From positions 13,960,698 to 14,024,697 of the forward strand of contig NC_054869.1 of assembly GCF_018320785.1 (NCBI RefSeq): a stretch of DNA of 64,000 nucleotides, read 5' to 3'. Below are positions 39,638 to 52,930 of the stretch, piece after piece. Origin of the DNA: Cheilinus undulatus (taxonomy: Eukaryota; Chordata; Actinopteri; Labriformes; Labridae). Below the pieces are notes generated by a model that saw only the letters and a list, made by a program, of their open reading frames with translations, searched no databases and was not told the DNA's origin. The position numbers and the translations under genes are program-made. Numbering within the stretch: position 1 is the first letter of the stretch; each line of letters starts with the position of its first letter.

Positions 39638-42600
39638 TTAGGGGAAATGGACAGCAGCCTTCAGGTCATCATTTTCGGCCCGGTGGTCCAGCTGGTTCTG
39701 CAGCCGGATGACCTGCTCCAGCTCTTTGATCTGCCTGTCCGTTTTGTGACTGACCAGCGTGCGGTAAAAGTGCACGGCAAACACAATGAAGACAATCCCA
39801 AACGGCACCATGATGCAGGTGGAGGCGATGGCGGCGGCCTGTCCGGAGCTTATGGTGCCGTTTTTTCCTTCTGTTTTGCTCTTGAGGGGTAAAAACTTTA
39901 CCCAGCACAGGAGCATCACCTCAGTGAGGAAGAGGAGGGTGCCGATGACTGTGGAGAAGGCCCAGGCCAGCTCTATGTGACGGTGCATTCGCTCATGGGG
40001 AGACTCGTTGACGGAGTTCAGGTTGTGGACGTTGCTGACGGCCTCGAGGTTAGGGAGGATGCAGGTGCTGATCATGAGGGCGAAGAGATGAACGGCGACC
40101 AGGACTGTGGTGCAGGCGCTGAAGGCTATCAGCAGGCCAGGAGGATACTCGTCTTCACTCTCCAGCTGCACCTCCACCATGGCAACCTGGGGCAATCAGA
40201 ATAAGGATTTACAACATATACATACATATGTATTGAGGTTATCTTATATAGATGACTTGACATCCTAAAAGCAAAGTTTCATTTTCAAACAATACAACTG
40301 AGCAAGAGACTTTCAGGACTTTCCCCAGAAACTTTCAGCAATCCCCTCCAATAAATTTTCAGAGATATTCAAAGGAAATGTTGGGAATTTATGGTAAGTT
40401 TTTTCGCTTTATCTAGGATTTTTTTCCCAGAAACTTTACGAAATCTTCTTGGAAATGTTATTCTTTTTATTATACGTCTTATTTTCCTCAGTCTATTCTG
40501 TCACATCTGGGGTCTAAACAGCACCATTTTTCTTTGAATAAATCCAAATGACTGACAAAAAATTTCAGACACTTGACATTCATGATTTGTCATTATGTAA
40601 TCTGCGGTGGGTTCCAAGGCTGGATCAGTTGAGAACCATAAATTTAGAGTTTTCACTTTGATACAAAACAAAAGTCTGTTCAGAGTTGGCGTCCAGTATA
40701 AAAACATTTAGTACAAAACAGTTTGGACATAAGAAGATAAAGATCACACTCTCAGCTCAACTGTCATTTTAATACATAAACATTTTCACCATTTAGTCTC
40801 CCAGTGTTAAAGAAATGGTACCCTTAGGTGCTTTGACTTATTAACTGCTTTTAAACTTTTACGCATAAAAGATTGACTGTTATGTTTTTGCGTCTTCACT
40901 GCTGCAAACCTGTGTGATGTGCAAAAAACAATAATCTAGAAAAAAAAACATCCTTTTAGTAACACATAAATGATCCATTTGTCAGAGATCTTATAAAATT
41001 ACATAGTACTGCAAAATAATATAAATTCAGTTCTTACAAAAATAAGAGCACTGCAATACAGTAACTGCAATAATTTTAATACTTTGCATATCAAACCAAA
41101 AACCAAGGTTTCACAAATGCAGCAATGCTAACTCTTGTTGTAGGTCTGCTAAAACTTTTAAAGTCAAACTTAAAACATATTTTTTTTTGGCACAAGCTTT
41201 TGTTGTAATCTCCAATGATTGGAGTATTTAGAAATTTTCATCTCTATTAATTTTTGCTCCTACTGTTTATTTGCGCCCCATTTTACACATTTTAAGCATG
41301 TTTTTATTTTTGTGTTTTACGCCATCTTTCTCATGCACCATTATTTATCTGTTTCAGCCTTTCCAAACCTTAGAGCACTACAGCTCAATTTAAGACCTGA
41401 CAATCTTCTGGCGCCCACTGAAACCTTCATTCAACCATAACATGAGACAAATAGTATGTTTTATTTTAATGCCGTGTCACCTGTTTATTCTATAAACTGA
41501 TAGTTTCAAAGCAAATGCCTGGATTTCAATGCATTAACGCTAGAGCTGGGCAATTAATCGCAAATCAGATTAAATTGCAATATGGCCTAATGCAATTTTC
41601 AAATCGCAGAGGATGCAATATTTCTTTAACCTGAAATTTGTGTCAAAATACCAGTTTAAAACTTTTTTGCAGCAGAGACATACTGTATTGCATAACATGT
41701 AATCATCCTAATGGCATATTTTTAGAACAGTGTACAAAAAAATTCTTAATTTCTTCATTTTTGTACGTTTTTCTTGTTAATATCAGAATTATATTAAAAT
41801 TATCATTCTGTTAATACAACAGTTCATATCCAGTTTGCAAAATGAGTCAAAATCATCACAGTTAGATATTTTTTTAAAATTGTCCAGCCCTAGTTTAATC
41901 TAATATTGTGTCGGATATAGTATAGAATGACTTATTGCTTGTTTTTGGTGGAAAATGCATGAGATTAAGAACGTAAGATATAATCACATATTAAATCGAA
42001 TTCGTAATCTTGGGTAAAAAAAAAAATCGCAATTAGATTTTCCCAAATCATTTAGCCCTAATTAACGCCACAAGTTGCTAAGTGCTGGCATAGTCATTAA
42101 GTACGAGTAATGAGCCACCAGCATTTACTTTGCTTTAATAAGCATCTGTTAAGTCACCTTTATTTTATTTTCTAATTGTGGTCTCTTAAATCTACATTGT
42201 GATTCCATAAACTCTTTCCTAGTAATTCTAAGCAGCATGGTAGAGTATTTAGTGGCTTATCAACAGTTAATTCAGCACCTGGCTGTGTTTTGTTACTTCT
42301 TGTGACTTTCACAAAACATTTTAACATGTGATTAAGTGTTTTAAGATAATATTAAAGTTTATTTTAACTTTCAACCTTATGTTTATAAAGGAGGTAAAAG
42401 GTTTTATCATGGCTCACCTACAGTAGCCCACACCTTGGTAAGCACTGATTTATTCATTTAGATGTGTTCAACCAGGAAAAGCACACTGAGAGTTAGAATC
42501 TCATCTAGAAGAGTGTCCTAACCAAGACAGGAAGAGCAGCACAAAGTAGACGTAAAACAGAGCACAGCACAACCAAACCCTGTTCACAGAGGAGGAAGTC

Positions 42601-43389
42601 ATTGGTCAAACCAGCTACCACCTCATGCATCTTTCTCCAGCGCCTTCAACCTACTTTTAAACAGATTTAAAGTTTTTAAAAGTATGCTGCCTACTTTTAT
42701 ACTAAGCATATTAGTCTGCGCTTGTTATATGAATACAAACCTGACTTTACTATGCTTGTTAGAGCTCAATGTGGCCATTTTTAATTATTTTCTTCAGTAT
42801 TTACATAAAGTTTGTGCCACAAAACCGGACATAGAGAACAGGTGCTCATATTTTGGCAGTGCTCCTGCGCGGTCTACTTTATGTGGCGGAGGATTATCTC
42901 TGGATTATTGAAAGGTGTGTATAAAATCCCTCCTAAGTTTACATAAACTTTCTTGCACTAGTTAAGCGCTGCTGCACAGTGACATAACTGTAATGCACTA
43001 AACAGAAGCCCGCCGCTTCTTTTACCACCGTGACCTTTTAAAAACAGGTTATTACATTGTTGATACGGAGATAGAGACTGGTTATTAATGGAGGAAAAAT
43101 AAAGCTTGTAGGTTCTCAATTAGCCTGAAAAGTTAAAGTAACTCCCGTCAACGATAATCTGCGTCACAGTGAGGTCTCCGCGGTCCGCGCTAACGGCCTG
43201 CACTGAGTTTACATTCATGCGGTAAACACTGAGACCACCCTAAGAGGAAGCACTGAGGTCCAAACTTCAACTTACCATCGCAAAACCAGACAACAGAGCT
43301 GAAGTCCGGCTGGTGGCTTTCAGTTTGGCTCGACTCAAGTAAAGTTTCCTCCAGGACAGAGCCTGCATGGAGTGCTCGTTCAAACTCAT
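39638..43389 (-). CDS. orai1: Calcium release-activated calcium channel protein ORAI1, two exons, complete
   Basis: Pore subunit of the store-operated (CRAC) calcium channel in the plasma membrane, gated by STIM proteins. Exons: 43389-43276 (38 codons) and 40186-39638; total 220 residues. The first exon reads [20 protein letters not shown], the conserved N-terminal helix extension into TM1. TM1 crosses the exon joint ([15 protein letters not shown]) and carries the selectivity-filter glutamate at residue 43 (human Glu106). TM2 ([20 protein letters not shown]), TM3 ([15 protein letters not shown]) and TM4 ([17 protein letters not shown]) follow. An NGT glycosylation sequon near residue 147 lies in the second outer loop. 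The C-terminal STIM-binding coiled coil is [16 protein letters not shown]. The protein lacks the long proline/arginine-rich N terminus of mammalian ORAI1, as in many fish copies. ORAI2 is unlikely given the loop sequence and the neighbours. Confidence 0.94.
41541..42060. mobile_element. hAT MITE, 520 bp, in the ORAI1 intron
   Basis: The ends are TAGAGCTGGGCAATTAATCG and the inverse TAGGGCTAAATGATTTGGG. The 8-mer ATTAACGC flanks it exactly at 41533-41540 and 42061-42068. An additional inverted terminus (ATTGTCCAGCCCTA, ending 41893) lies inside, suggesting a composite of two related ends. Confidence 0.85.
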
Positions 43390-43720
43390 CCCGAAAGTTG
43401 ATCCAAGTCACCTCAGTAGTTTTAATAAATAGTTAACGTTTTTCACAAAGGCTCGATGAAGTAGAGACCCCTGAATTAGACGGATTAAAAACGTAAGAAG
43501 TAAAACTAGTAGGGAAAAGTTAACATTTACAAAACACTTGCGAAAGAGTGCTCTTCTCTTTGCTAGCCCTGGGTCAAAACTTCTGTAGAACAGCTGAGCG
43601 TCTGTCAGAGTCTGTCAGGAAACACCAAATACCCACAATCCAACGCTCTCTACGGGTTCTGCTGCAGATCACCTCCTGGTGGCAGTAGAGGGCAACTAGA
43701 GAGGAATTACACTTTCAGGT
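43390..43720 (-). promoter_or_regulatory. ORAI1 5' UTR and promoter region
   Basis: The interval immediately upstream of the ORAI1 start on the minus strand. It contains the 5' leader and, by position, the promoter. No TATA box is evident. The assignment is by location only. Confidence 0.4.
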
Positions 43721-45099
43721 TTAAAAGCTTCTGTTTGACTTTATTTGGACAAATAGGGCCCAAAAGATGAAATGATGTGCATGTCCTCGACTTTACCTTA
43801 TAATTAAAATCGACATAATCAAAAAACTTCTGAATGTTTCAGATTGCTTGTCGAGTATTATTCCAAGCTTTCTTGGAAAAAGTGGTCCTGATTTGATTTT
43901 GATGCTGTTAAAGTTCCAATCAAACTTAAACTTTCATAGGTAAACTCTTATGTTGGTCCCCTCTATATAAGCACAACTACTCCTACTGATTTTTTGTCTG
44001 TGTGCGAAATAATGCCAATGTCACATTTAGACATAACCTTTTTTAATCAAACTATTAACATTTTGCTTGCAGCCAACTATTAAATATCCTATTGTTGGCC
44101 TTCTGTATTCATACCAAGACTTTACAGAGCAGTATAGTGTTCCTGTCTCCCAACATGAACATAATATTGCAACTAATGCATTTTCATCAGGGATATGCTC
44201 ATCATAATGCACCTCTGACACATAAGGCTGTAACTTTAAACAAATACAAGCTTACCATCAATAGCATAGTTGAAGATTGGGGTGGCTTACAGGGATTTAA
44301 CCCTGTATGTTTTCTCAGAAGCCCCAAATCTTTTAGGTTGATAAAAATTGTTTTTCTGAGAGTTAGGGTGGATAGTTGCAAAGACAAATAGATGATAAAT
44401 TAACCTTACAAGTCACAACATGAAAATCTTCTTGTAGCTGAATTGCCTTTCTTATAACTCATAAAATCTTTTACACAAACTGCAGAGTAAAGAGGACTAC
44501 TCAACATTGTAATAAATTGGATTTTTTTCTGTATTTCCAAAAATAAATCTATTTCTGGAACCACTCAACTTGCTTGTTACGCTCCTCATCAAGTGCAGTT
44601 TTAAACTTTTACAGTAACTTCCTCTACCTTTGTTATAGCATTTTTAAAATGAACAGTCTGACCTTTTTAGAAGGCAGAAGTGAGTTTGGTTGGTTTTAGA
44701 AGAATCAGGATTCTTTGAGATCTAGTACATGTCAAAAATCATGTTAGCTCAAAAGGATGTCTCTATTTAGGTGAAGCTGTTTTTTATCCATGTTTTTATC
44801 ATCATTAACCAAGTTCTCTTGTATGTTTTTACTTGATTTAGCAAATTATATAGAGATGTGTTTTAGTGTTTTCATTCTTATTTCAGAATATTTTTATTGT
44901 GTTTAATTTATTTTTAATTTTACATAATTTTGTTTTTACATTTCTACCTAACCTCCAGTGTTTCCTCATTGTAAATCTCAAGATAGCATTTCCTTAGTAT
45001 GCAAGTTCCTGTTCTTACAAAATCTTTCATTTATAACATCTTTGCCGATGTTGTACATCGACTACAGAGCAGAGGAGAGGGATGGGGTAGGGTAGGGTC

Positions 45100-45196
45100 A
45101 GGATATGCTTTATTTGCACTGTATATGAGTAAAGCACTTTGTACTATGTTGTTTTGTATGAAAAGTTCTCTACAAATAAAGATTGATTGATTGATT
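45100..45196 (+). repeat. LINE/SINE 3' tail with GATT microsatellite
   Basis: The phrase AAAGCACTTTGTACTATGTT, then GTATGAAAAGTTCTCTACAA and ATAAAGATTGATTGATTGATT, is the usual 3' end of a fish retroposon family. Only the tail is present. Confidence 0.6.
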
Positions 45197-45421
45197 TTGG
45201 CCCAGATGTTGTAGTTTTTTGGCATTCTTATTGTGCTTTTGTATTTAAACTTGCTTAAAAACAGATCACAACTGCCTGATAGGCAATTTCTAGGTAGCAG
45301 GTCTCAAGGTCTGTCTTAGTCGGGCTAAGCCCCAGATACTTAACCCTCCTGGCTCCACACCTGGTCAATGGCATCTCCATTTTTGACAAAAATGTCAATG
45401 AGAAGCTCATTTATTTTATTG

Positions 45422-45480
45422 AACCTGACATGCCAGATGGATTTGTTTCACACATCTGAACAACACGGAAACGGGCGTAT
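45422..45480. repeat. Short interspersed repeat shared with 51671-51700 and 60360-60388
   Basis: AACCTGACATGCCAGATGGA followed by TTTGTTTCACACAT occurs here, as AACCTGACACGCCAGATGGA at 51671, and inverted at 60360-60388. The family is not identified. Confidence 0.55.
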
Positions 45481-48400
45481 CCATCTGCTTTGTAAGGTTA
45501 TATTTATTTCAAAAACAGTAATACCAACCAATTATAAATTGCTAACAAAATCCTTGATTGTAAAACATGTAACACTACACTTACTTTCACTATATTACCA
45601 AACATAAAAGAATTGTTGAGCAGCTCAGCCTTCGGTGGCTTCAGGCAAGTATCTGGTGGCGAATTAAAGACTCAGTCTGCATCCCAACTCAGCATCAAGT
45701 AGGTGATAGAGGGCATCTGGGTCTTTTATTGGATGAACACTGGATGAGAGGGGAAGAGACAAGCTCAGCTGTAGGCAATAGATCACACCCTGCATGAAGG
45801 TCTGACGTTTCTCCTGACTGAGGGTGCAATCTTACTCCTGGGGTGATTTTCATTATCCATAAATTTCTCTTTTCCCCTTTGTTTCAAATTGTGAGTAGAG
45901 AGATAAAAATTATCTTCAAAGGTTTGCATTTTTCTCTAATATTTGGTAACTTAAGACAGGATCATTCACCTCCAAAAGAAGAGATCACAAGCCAAACTTT
46001 CAAAGAATTTGAATTGCTCAAATTATTTACTGTACAATGCTGCAGTTTTGACCTTAGATGGGATGAAGATATAAATACAGGGCAAAACCTATTTGTTTCA
46101 ACGTGCATCATTATAGAAGCCCAGGGAGGACATGTATACATGCGTTTTATTTTACTCTGTTTCCTGTGATTGTGTAAATATTTGTAGTGTTAGAGAGATC
46201 AGGACACTAACAGAGCTTTATCATCCCAAGGTACTGAGATAAATACCATCTCAAGAAAACAACCAAAGTGTACTCTTTATAACAGCAAAACTGGAGTTTT
46301 GAGTGGATGTGTATTCACCAAGTCTTCATCATGGTCCCAACCCAGCCAACAGAGAAAATAAACAACCAGCTGAGGGTATCTTGAAAAGTTAGGCTAAATG
46401 TATCAATTATATGGCTGAAACATTACATGAGTGTGTTGAAAAATACACCAGATTTTGGGCCAATTTCCCCTTACCTTCAGCTGGAGTCCCCAGCACAAGG
46501 ATGCCTGTCTCAACTTCTCACAGGGATGGAGGACCCAAAGATCTTCTCCTTGTAGACGAGCAGGATATACAACAGCAGCAGCTTGTCCCTGAAAACTTTG
46601 CCAAAATGTGCAACGCTGCAGTATTGGACATTTTGGCAATTTCTTATGAATAGCAGAGACATGCAAATACAGCAGAGACATACAAATACACAAAGGAATG
46701 CAGATATGACCATTACAGTGCAAACATAAACAGGACAAGTTATCAGTACACTTATTATAGCTTTTAACATCTTTATCCAGTTATCCTCATATTGCTGGCT
46801 GGGTGACTGAAGGAGCGATACAAATATGATCTGATGTCTTCCTTAGTGATGTGCTCTTTATGCTTTTAGAGCATTTTGTGAATGTTTTGTTGCTGTGCTT
46901 TAGCTTCCTTAAAGAAGGCTGTCAGAGTTGTTCTGTTATTTCTTTGAAAGAGCTTTGATGAACTTTATTTTTTGCCATAGATCTGAACACGCTTTGTGAT
47001 GATCATTGTTTTACTGTTGTTCCACTAACTTTGAAAGCTGTGATGGGAAAATTAATTATTTTATATTCCCATACAAATCTTCGTATACATTTATGTTAAC
47101 CTATATTCTCTTGTATAACCTAATAGTAGTTTTGTTTTGTTACATAATAGTCCTGTGATTCTTTAAGATTCAAATGAAACAGAATTGACCGTGTGTTCAC
47201 AGGACGCAAAAACATCATGGGGATGATGTGATGGAGGAGACATTAGTATCAGAGCGACAGAATGCAATTAGTTAGGTCCAAGGTCAGTGTCCATGCAGAT
47301 CAAATTCTGTCTGTAAGAATCCGTACCTCTACATCCACGTCCTGCTAGATTCACATCCGCTAGAGTCACCATCTGGCTTGTTGTTGATGCCAGAGGGAAA
47401 CAAAGTTTAATTTGAGAACAAAAGAACACAGTTAGAAGAGGTACAACTGAGGACAAGACAGATCGTTATACTATCCTTCCCTCCAGACTTCTGTGAGATG
47501 CAAAGGCCAAGGTCCTGAGAGGGAGGCCAGTACCGGGAAGGTGTATGTGTTGGAAGGGTTTGTGTGTCACAGGAGTAAGGAGGAGGCGCAATTGTTAGAA
47601 TAGTGTGATTCTGCTTCATGTGATGATGATGATGACGTGTTCTGAGTGGTTATAAAGTTTGTGATTTTTTATCTCTGCAGAACTCTTTCTGCAGAGCTTG
47701 TATGCACTGTATGATTGACTTCACTCCTGCAAGACAATAAAACTCCACAAAGACATTGCTTAACTCAAGATCCTTCAATGATCCTCTACTTTTGGTAAAA
47801 TATTCAGGACAAAGCGCATCATGAACATTGTTGATGCTGTTGTGACATTTCCCGGGGTGGAGTCTGTATTTTGTTGTTCCACTGTTGGTCCAAGTTTGAA
47901 AGCATGTTGAGAATATCGTTGTATTGCTGTTGTTCCATTTTTTCCTTAGAGTATTTAGCCCACATTGTTGACATTATTGTGATATGTCAGTGGGGGTACT
48001 TGGAACTTTGTGGTTCCAATGGTGGCCAACATCACCTTAGAAGCACTCTACGAATGTTCTGATTCCCAAACATTTGGGACTTTGTTTTGTTGCATTGAAT
48101 GCATTTTATATATATAATTATTCTGCATTGAACACACTGTTGTATTTGAAGGATACTGTGACATTTGTCATTTCCAGTTGGATTGAATAGGATTGTTGTT
48201 TTTTGGACACACTTAATGAATAATTGATTTTTTTTTTATTCAGTGCTAATTCAAATTAATACTTTATTATTTTTCATGATGTTGATCACATTTTGTAGTG
48301 ATCTTTGTTGTGTTTTGTTGAATTTAAAACTTGTGAAATCTGTTTCAATTGCAATTTAGATTTTTGTTTAGTATTAAACTCACTTTGCTTTTTACACTCA

Positions 48401-49499
48401 TATTTAACTCACATTTTGAACCTTGCGTTTCATTTCATATTTTTGTTGTGCAGTTGTTTGATTAAAAACTTGTGAATTTTGTTTTTGTGGTTTTGGTTTT
48501 AGGTTAATTTTGGTGGGGGGTCTTTTATCAAACACACAGCACTAACATTTTAAAAACTTGACTCACCTAGTGAAGACAACCTACCTGTTGCAGGATGAAG
48601 GTGTACCTGAAGGCTGGAGGAACCCATTGTAAGGTAGAGGCGAAACTGAAGGGCAGTCAAACCAACAATAGGGTGGAAGTGAGCCCATAGGCCTGAGGAA
48701 AAACAGAAAAATGTACATGTAATCATTAGAAGAGAGAACATAATTAAAGGCTTTTCATATGTTTGTTTTGTCCTGTCTCTTTGTTCTATCTAAAGTCCAA
48801 ACTGCAGCATTTTAATTAAACACATTCAAGTGGTTGAAAACTTCCAAAAATTTGGGTCACTGTTCCTCATTAGTGGTGGACTCTGAGTTTAGGTCAGTTG
48901 AGAACCATTGCTCTAAACCAGTGGATCTTTTCAAGTCCCACCTCAGAAACTACCACCACAAGATCCTTAGTGAAAAAAATCACAAATTCCTGCATATTTT
49001 CAATATTTATTTATTTTTTAAGAGATAGCTTTGTTACTCCAGGAAAACAGGCTAAATAAGGTGAGATCTTGAGGAAAACAAACAAATTGTACTTGATGTC
49101 ACTCCTTAACAGTTAAAATAAATTTTTAAAAAGGGATGTTTGTTTACTTTAATTATATGCAAAAAAAACTTTCAAAACACAATCGGATTACACTTCCAGT
49201 TAGGGTAAGGGTCAGGGTTACTTTAAGTTGGGTTAAGAACAGCCTGGACTTATTTTTATAACAAACTTTAAAGCTTTTACACCACAAGTAATTAACGTGA
49301 CATGCAAAACCTACATACAAAACGTTTATTACAACTGGCTTAACAGTGTGGTTATGTATGTAGCTACATTAGCTACATCATTTTGCATTAACTAAATTAA
49401 AAGGAGAGAAGATCTGCACACTAAGGAGCTCTTAGAGCATGCTTTTATTAGCAATTAATTTAGAGTGACGTTTCGCGCCCAAATGTTCTTCTTCAGACT

Positions 49500-50020
49500 T
49501 GTCCACAAGTCTCTGAGCTCCTCTAAATTTGTTTTAAATAAATTATAATTATTGTAAAAAATATATAAATATAATCATTCTTAATAAAACATTGATTAAT
49601 TTAATTAAGATCAGTAATCATATTAATAATAGCCGTGATAATATTGACAATCATCATTATCATAAAATATCATGTTTATTATTTTAATAAAGAAATATTT
49701 ATTTTTATCATAGATAAGTATCAAAAGTTTATCATTAATAATAATAACAATAATAATAATATTTAATCAACATTTTATAAATAATTTTCTTAATCAAACA
49801 TTATAAATTAAATATTTTATCATTACTTCTAATATTATTTATTAAATTATTTCATTATCAATTACAATTGTTATTATTATTATTGTTTATAATAATGACA
49901 ATAATATAATAATCATAATCATTATCATCATCATTTTAATTGATAATAACATAAATAATAATATCATTTGCATTTTCATGATTATCATATCATAATTATT
50001 TGTTATTATTATCATAACAG
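49500..50020. repeat. AT-rich low-complexity tract
   Basis: About half a kilobase is built almost only of AAT/ATA/TTA/ATC units with very few G. It is bordered on the left by a repeat-like GAGTGACGTTTCGCGCCC phrase (49461-49480). Confidence 0.7.
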
Positions 50021-51784
50021 ACAATGTTCTTGTGTTAATGTGAGAGCATGATTGATACAACATGGGATCACAATGATTTTCTAAATTTGAACCCCCTACT
50101 AAAATGAAGAAGAAAAAAAAATGACTCGAAGTGCAATACTGACATTTGCAATAAATAGACATACAAGTTTATCTTAGCTGAAACTAGGAATTTTGTTCAA
50201 GAACTAAGAAATTGAGTCCAGAATAAATAAATTCCATTGACTGAATCATATAAAATAAACTGGCTAAAACCATGTAAATATAAATATAGAAACTCAGTAG
50301 ATTAAAACAGGAGGGAGGAGAGGGTGTGAGTCTCAACACTTGCGCATTGTGATATTTTCAGGTCCTCTTATCAACATACAGATACTAAAGAAAATCATTT
50401 TAGGTAGTATCAACAAATCAGCATCCCACTGAATAACTTTGTAAGAGTGTAAAAGTAACGATGAGTGAATGAGACCTCAAGGCATTGGGGGTTTCTTTCT
50501 ATTTGAAAATCATTAAAGGGTTTTGATATTTTTAGGATAAACAGTGACATCTGGTGGCGTACTGAAGTTAGAGCAGCCGTTTTAAAGTAGAAGGACTGAG
50601 AAATTAGCACATCACTTCACTGTTTCGATCACAATTTTCTGCAATAAGTCACATAATTCTGAATTTAATTGATGCTGTATGTGTAGCTTTATGTTAAGTG
50701 GTTTTTACTTCGATTAAAAACGAGTCCACATAAAGCTATAACTACTTGTTCAAGGAGGGGTTTGATCATCTCCCCTGAAAAATGAAGCTTTGTATTTGAG
50801 TGCTTAATTATGTTGCCAAAAATAAGTTCATGGGTGGATTTAATGAATAGACGAAGTTTTGTGTGACTTTTATTGCAGAAATGTGTGATTGAAACAGAGG
50901 TAGTCTATTGTGCAGTGCTTCTGTTGCACAATGTAAGTTCACTACACCACCAGACATCCCTTTGGTTCCTGAGACTTAACCCCCCAAAATTGAATTTAAC
51001 ATAAATGGAAATTATGTCCAAATCCGACAAGGATCCAGCTGCCCATCACTACAAAACAGTGGACATTTCTATCTAAATAAATTATGTTTAATGATTTAAT
51101 ACAAACAGGCAAAGGATACCAAAGTTCTGAAACCTATTCTGACTGAAACTGCTTCCACACAGATGTAAGATATAACAATAAAAAAATCATAAGCGGTACC
51201 TCGACACTAACAAGCAGACAGCAGGCATGGGGAAACGATAAGCTATTACCTGTAGGGTGGCATGGTCCAGGCTGACCAAGAAGGCCAGGGGAAGCCTGAG
51301 GCCTCATTTATTATCTGTAGCCACTCCCACTGGGCGTTTTAATTACATAGTTTCTAACAAAAGTAGATTTCTCACCATTTAAACATTGTTAAAAGTTGTA
51401 ACTCCGTACCCAACACTTCCTTCAACAACGTTTCAAAAAAAATTTCACCTTGCATTTCAAGTCGACACCAAAGACATATTTGTGGAGAAATGGCATCAAA
51501 CAAGCAGAAGATTGATTTTTTAAAACAGGAAACCATCATTTCGCGCTTTCCCAACTATTTAAGATGCGGAAATGCATTACCTCGGTTTCCTCAGATGCGC
51601 CTGTAGCAGGTGGAACATGGCAGCATAAAATGCAACGCGCCTCCAGGTAGTGCTGTTGAGGTGTAGGACTAACCTGACACGCCAGATGGATTTGGAAACG
51701 GGAGAGTGTAATTCAATCTTTTAACAAATTAACTCCGCCCAAGGGCTCAAAAAGAATACCCGGACTACCGGATACTGATTTCCT

Positions 51785-52275
51785 TTTCAAGCAGGACTTG
51801 ACACCTGCCCACAGTGACTCCAAAACTACCAGAAATTGGTTTGTCAACCATGCTGTCACTGTGTTTGATTGGCCAGCCAACTGGCCTCACCTGAACCTCA
51901 TAGAGAATCTCAGGGGAAAAGTCAAGAGGATGAAATAGAGACACCTCACTCATCAGTGCAGACGAGCTGAAGGCTGCTATCAAACAACCTAGTCTAACGT
52001 CTTACCAGTGCCACAGACTGGCTGGTTTCATGCCATGCTATATAGATGCAGTAGTTTGTGCGAGTAGACCTATGTTGAAATAGTGGATTTTTTATTTTAT
52101 TTTATTTAGTGAGCTGGAAGCTGGAATCATAAAGATTGATTTTTTTTTTTAAAAGTCTGGAAATATTTAACTGTAATGATGAATCTAGAATATATGGAAG
52201 TTTCACTTCTTGAGTTAAATCACAGGGGAAAAATTACTTTTTCAAGATAATCTAATTGTTTGAAATGCACTTGTA
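51785..52275 (+). pseudogene. Tc1-like transposon 3' fragment beside the KDM2B promoter
   Basis: The DNA encodes a decayed C-terminal transposase (PAHSDSKTTRNWFVNHAVTV, then FDWPANWPHLNLIENLRG), closely parallel to 57229-57360 of the full-length Tc1 at 56200-57811. The left half and left terminus are missing. It ends within 700 bases of the KDM2B short-form start codon. Confidence 0.7.
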
Positions 52276-52930
52276 TCTATCTTTATTCTGTTACCCGGGT
52301 TTTATTTTGAAAACTGTACGTTTACTTCCGGGTAACGTGACCGTTATCTTTTTGTAGTTTGTGTTTACCATTTAAAACACCTAAAATCGCATCCATTAAG
52401 CATATGAAGATCATTAGGATTAAGATTAACCAAATCCATGTAAACCGGGAAGAGTTTAACCAACACCACCACTCACTACGAAAGAAGAAGCGAAGGCGGA
52501 CGTAGGCAGCAGGGAAATATTTTTTTCTCACTGCTTATCTTCATATCCTGCTAGCATTGATGCTGCTGTAAAGACACTCGTTAATTACCCTTTCAACGAC
52601 GGTGGAAGGTTATTTTGTCATAATTTTCAACAACATTTGACGAATTTATATAATTATTTATATTTTAAGAGTATCCTTACTTCTATTATCGTTTCATCTT
52701 TTTCTAAAACTACTTTATTCCGTGGAAATTATCATTACCGAGGGTGACTTGAGTACGTAAGAGGTTGCTGATTCCGACATTTCCTGTTTCCTGAATGCAA
52801 CATTGTGAACATTGCCAGCTGCTGCCTGTGTCGGTGTGATTAGAAGGAGGGGGAGTGAGTCGAGCTGGAGGAGCCTTGTTCAGCCATGTTAGTTTTCTCT
52901 GCTGTTCACAAACGATGAGAGAGAGGAGCC
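52276..52930 (+). promoter_or_regulatory. KDM2B short-isoform promoter and 5' UTR (probable)
   Basis: The interval before the KDM2B start codon contains an ETS-like site (ACTTCCGGG, 52324-52332), a 9-bp inverted repeat (GTTACCCGG 52290-52298; CCGGGTAAC 52328-52336) and a CpG-bearing stretch near 52490-52510. No TATA box was identified. The call rests on position and these motifs. Confidence 0.45.

Larger units (their letters stand above)
43721..51784. other. Intergenic, no coding exon recognised; JmjC exons of KDM2B not found
   Basis: In the human locus the 5' (JmjC) exons of KDM2B lie on the ORAI1 side of the short-isoform exon, which is this interval. I looked for their conserved peptides (for example the TDFHIDFGG iron-binding segment and the VWYHVFRGGK segment) and saw none. 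Frames present (such as 44092-44391, 45843-46169, 46411-46653) show no resemblance or splice logic. Repeats are listed separately. Confidence 0.5.

Noticed and set aside
39647..40204. Three plus-strand frames across ORAI1 exon 2
   Set aside because: Antisense shadows of the conserved ORAI1 coding exon.
44092..44391. 99-codon plus-strand frame considered as a KDM2B upstream exon
   Set aside because: No JmjC-type residues, no donor or acceptor in phase, no resemblance to KDM2B.
46411..46653. 80-codon plus-strand frame considered as coding
   Set aside because: No recognisable domain, no splice or polyadenylation support; composition not distinctive.
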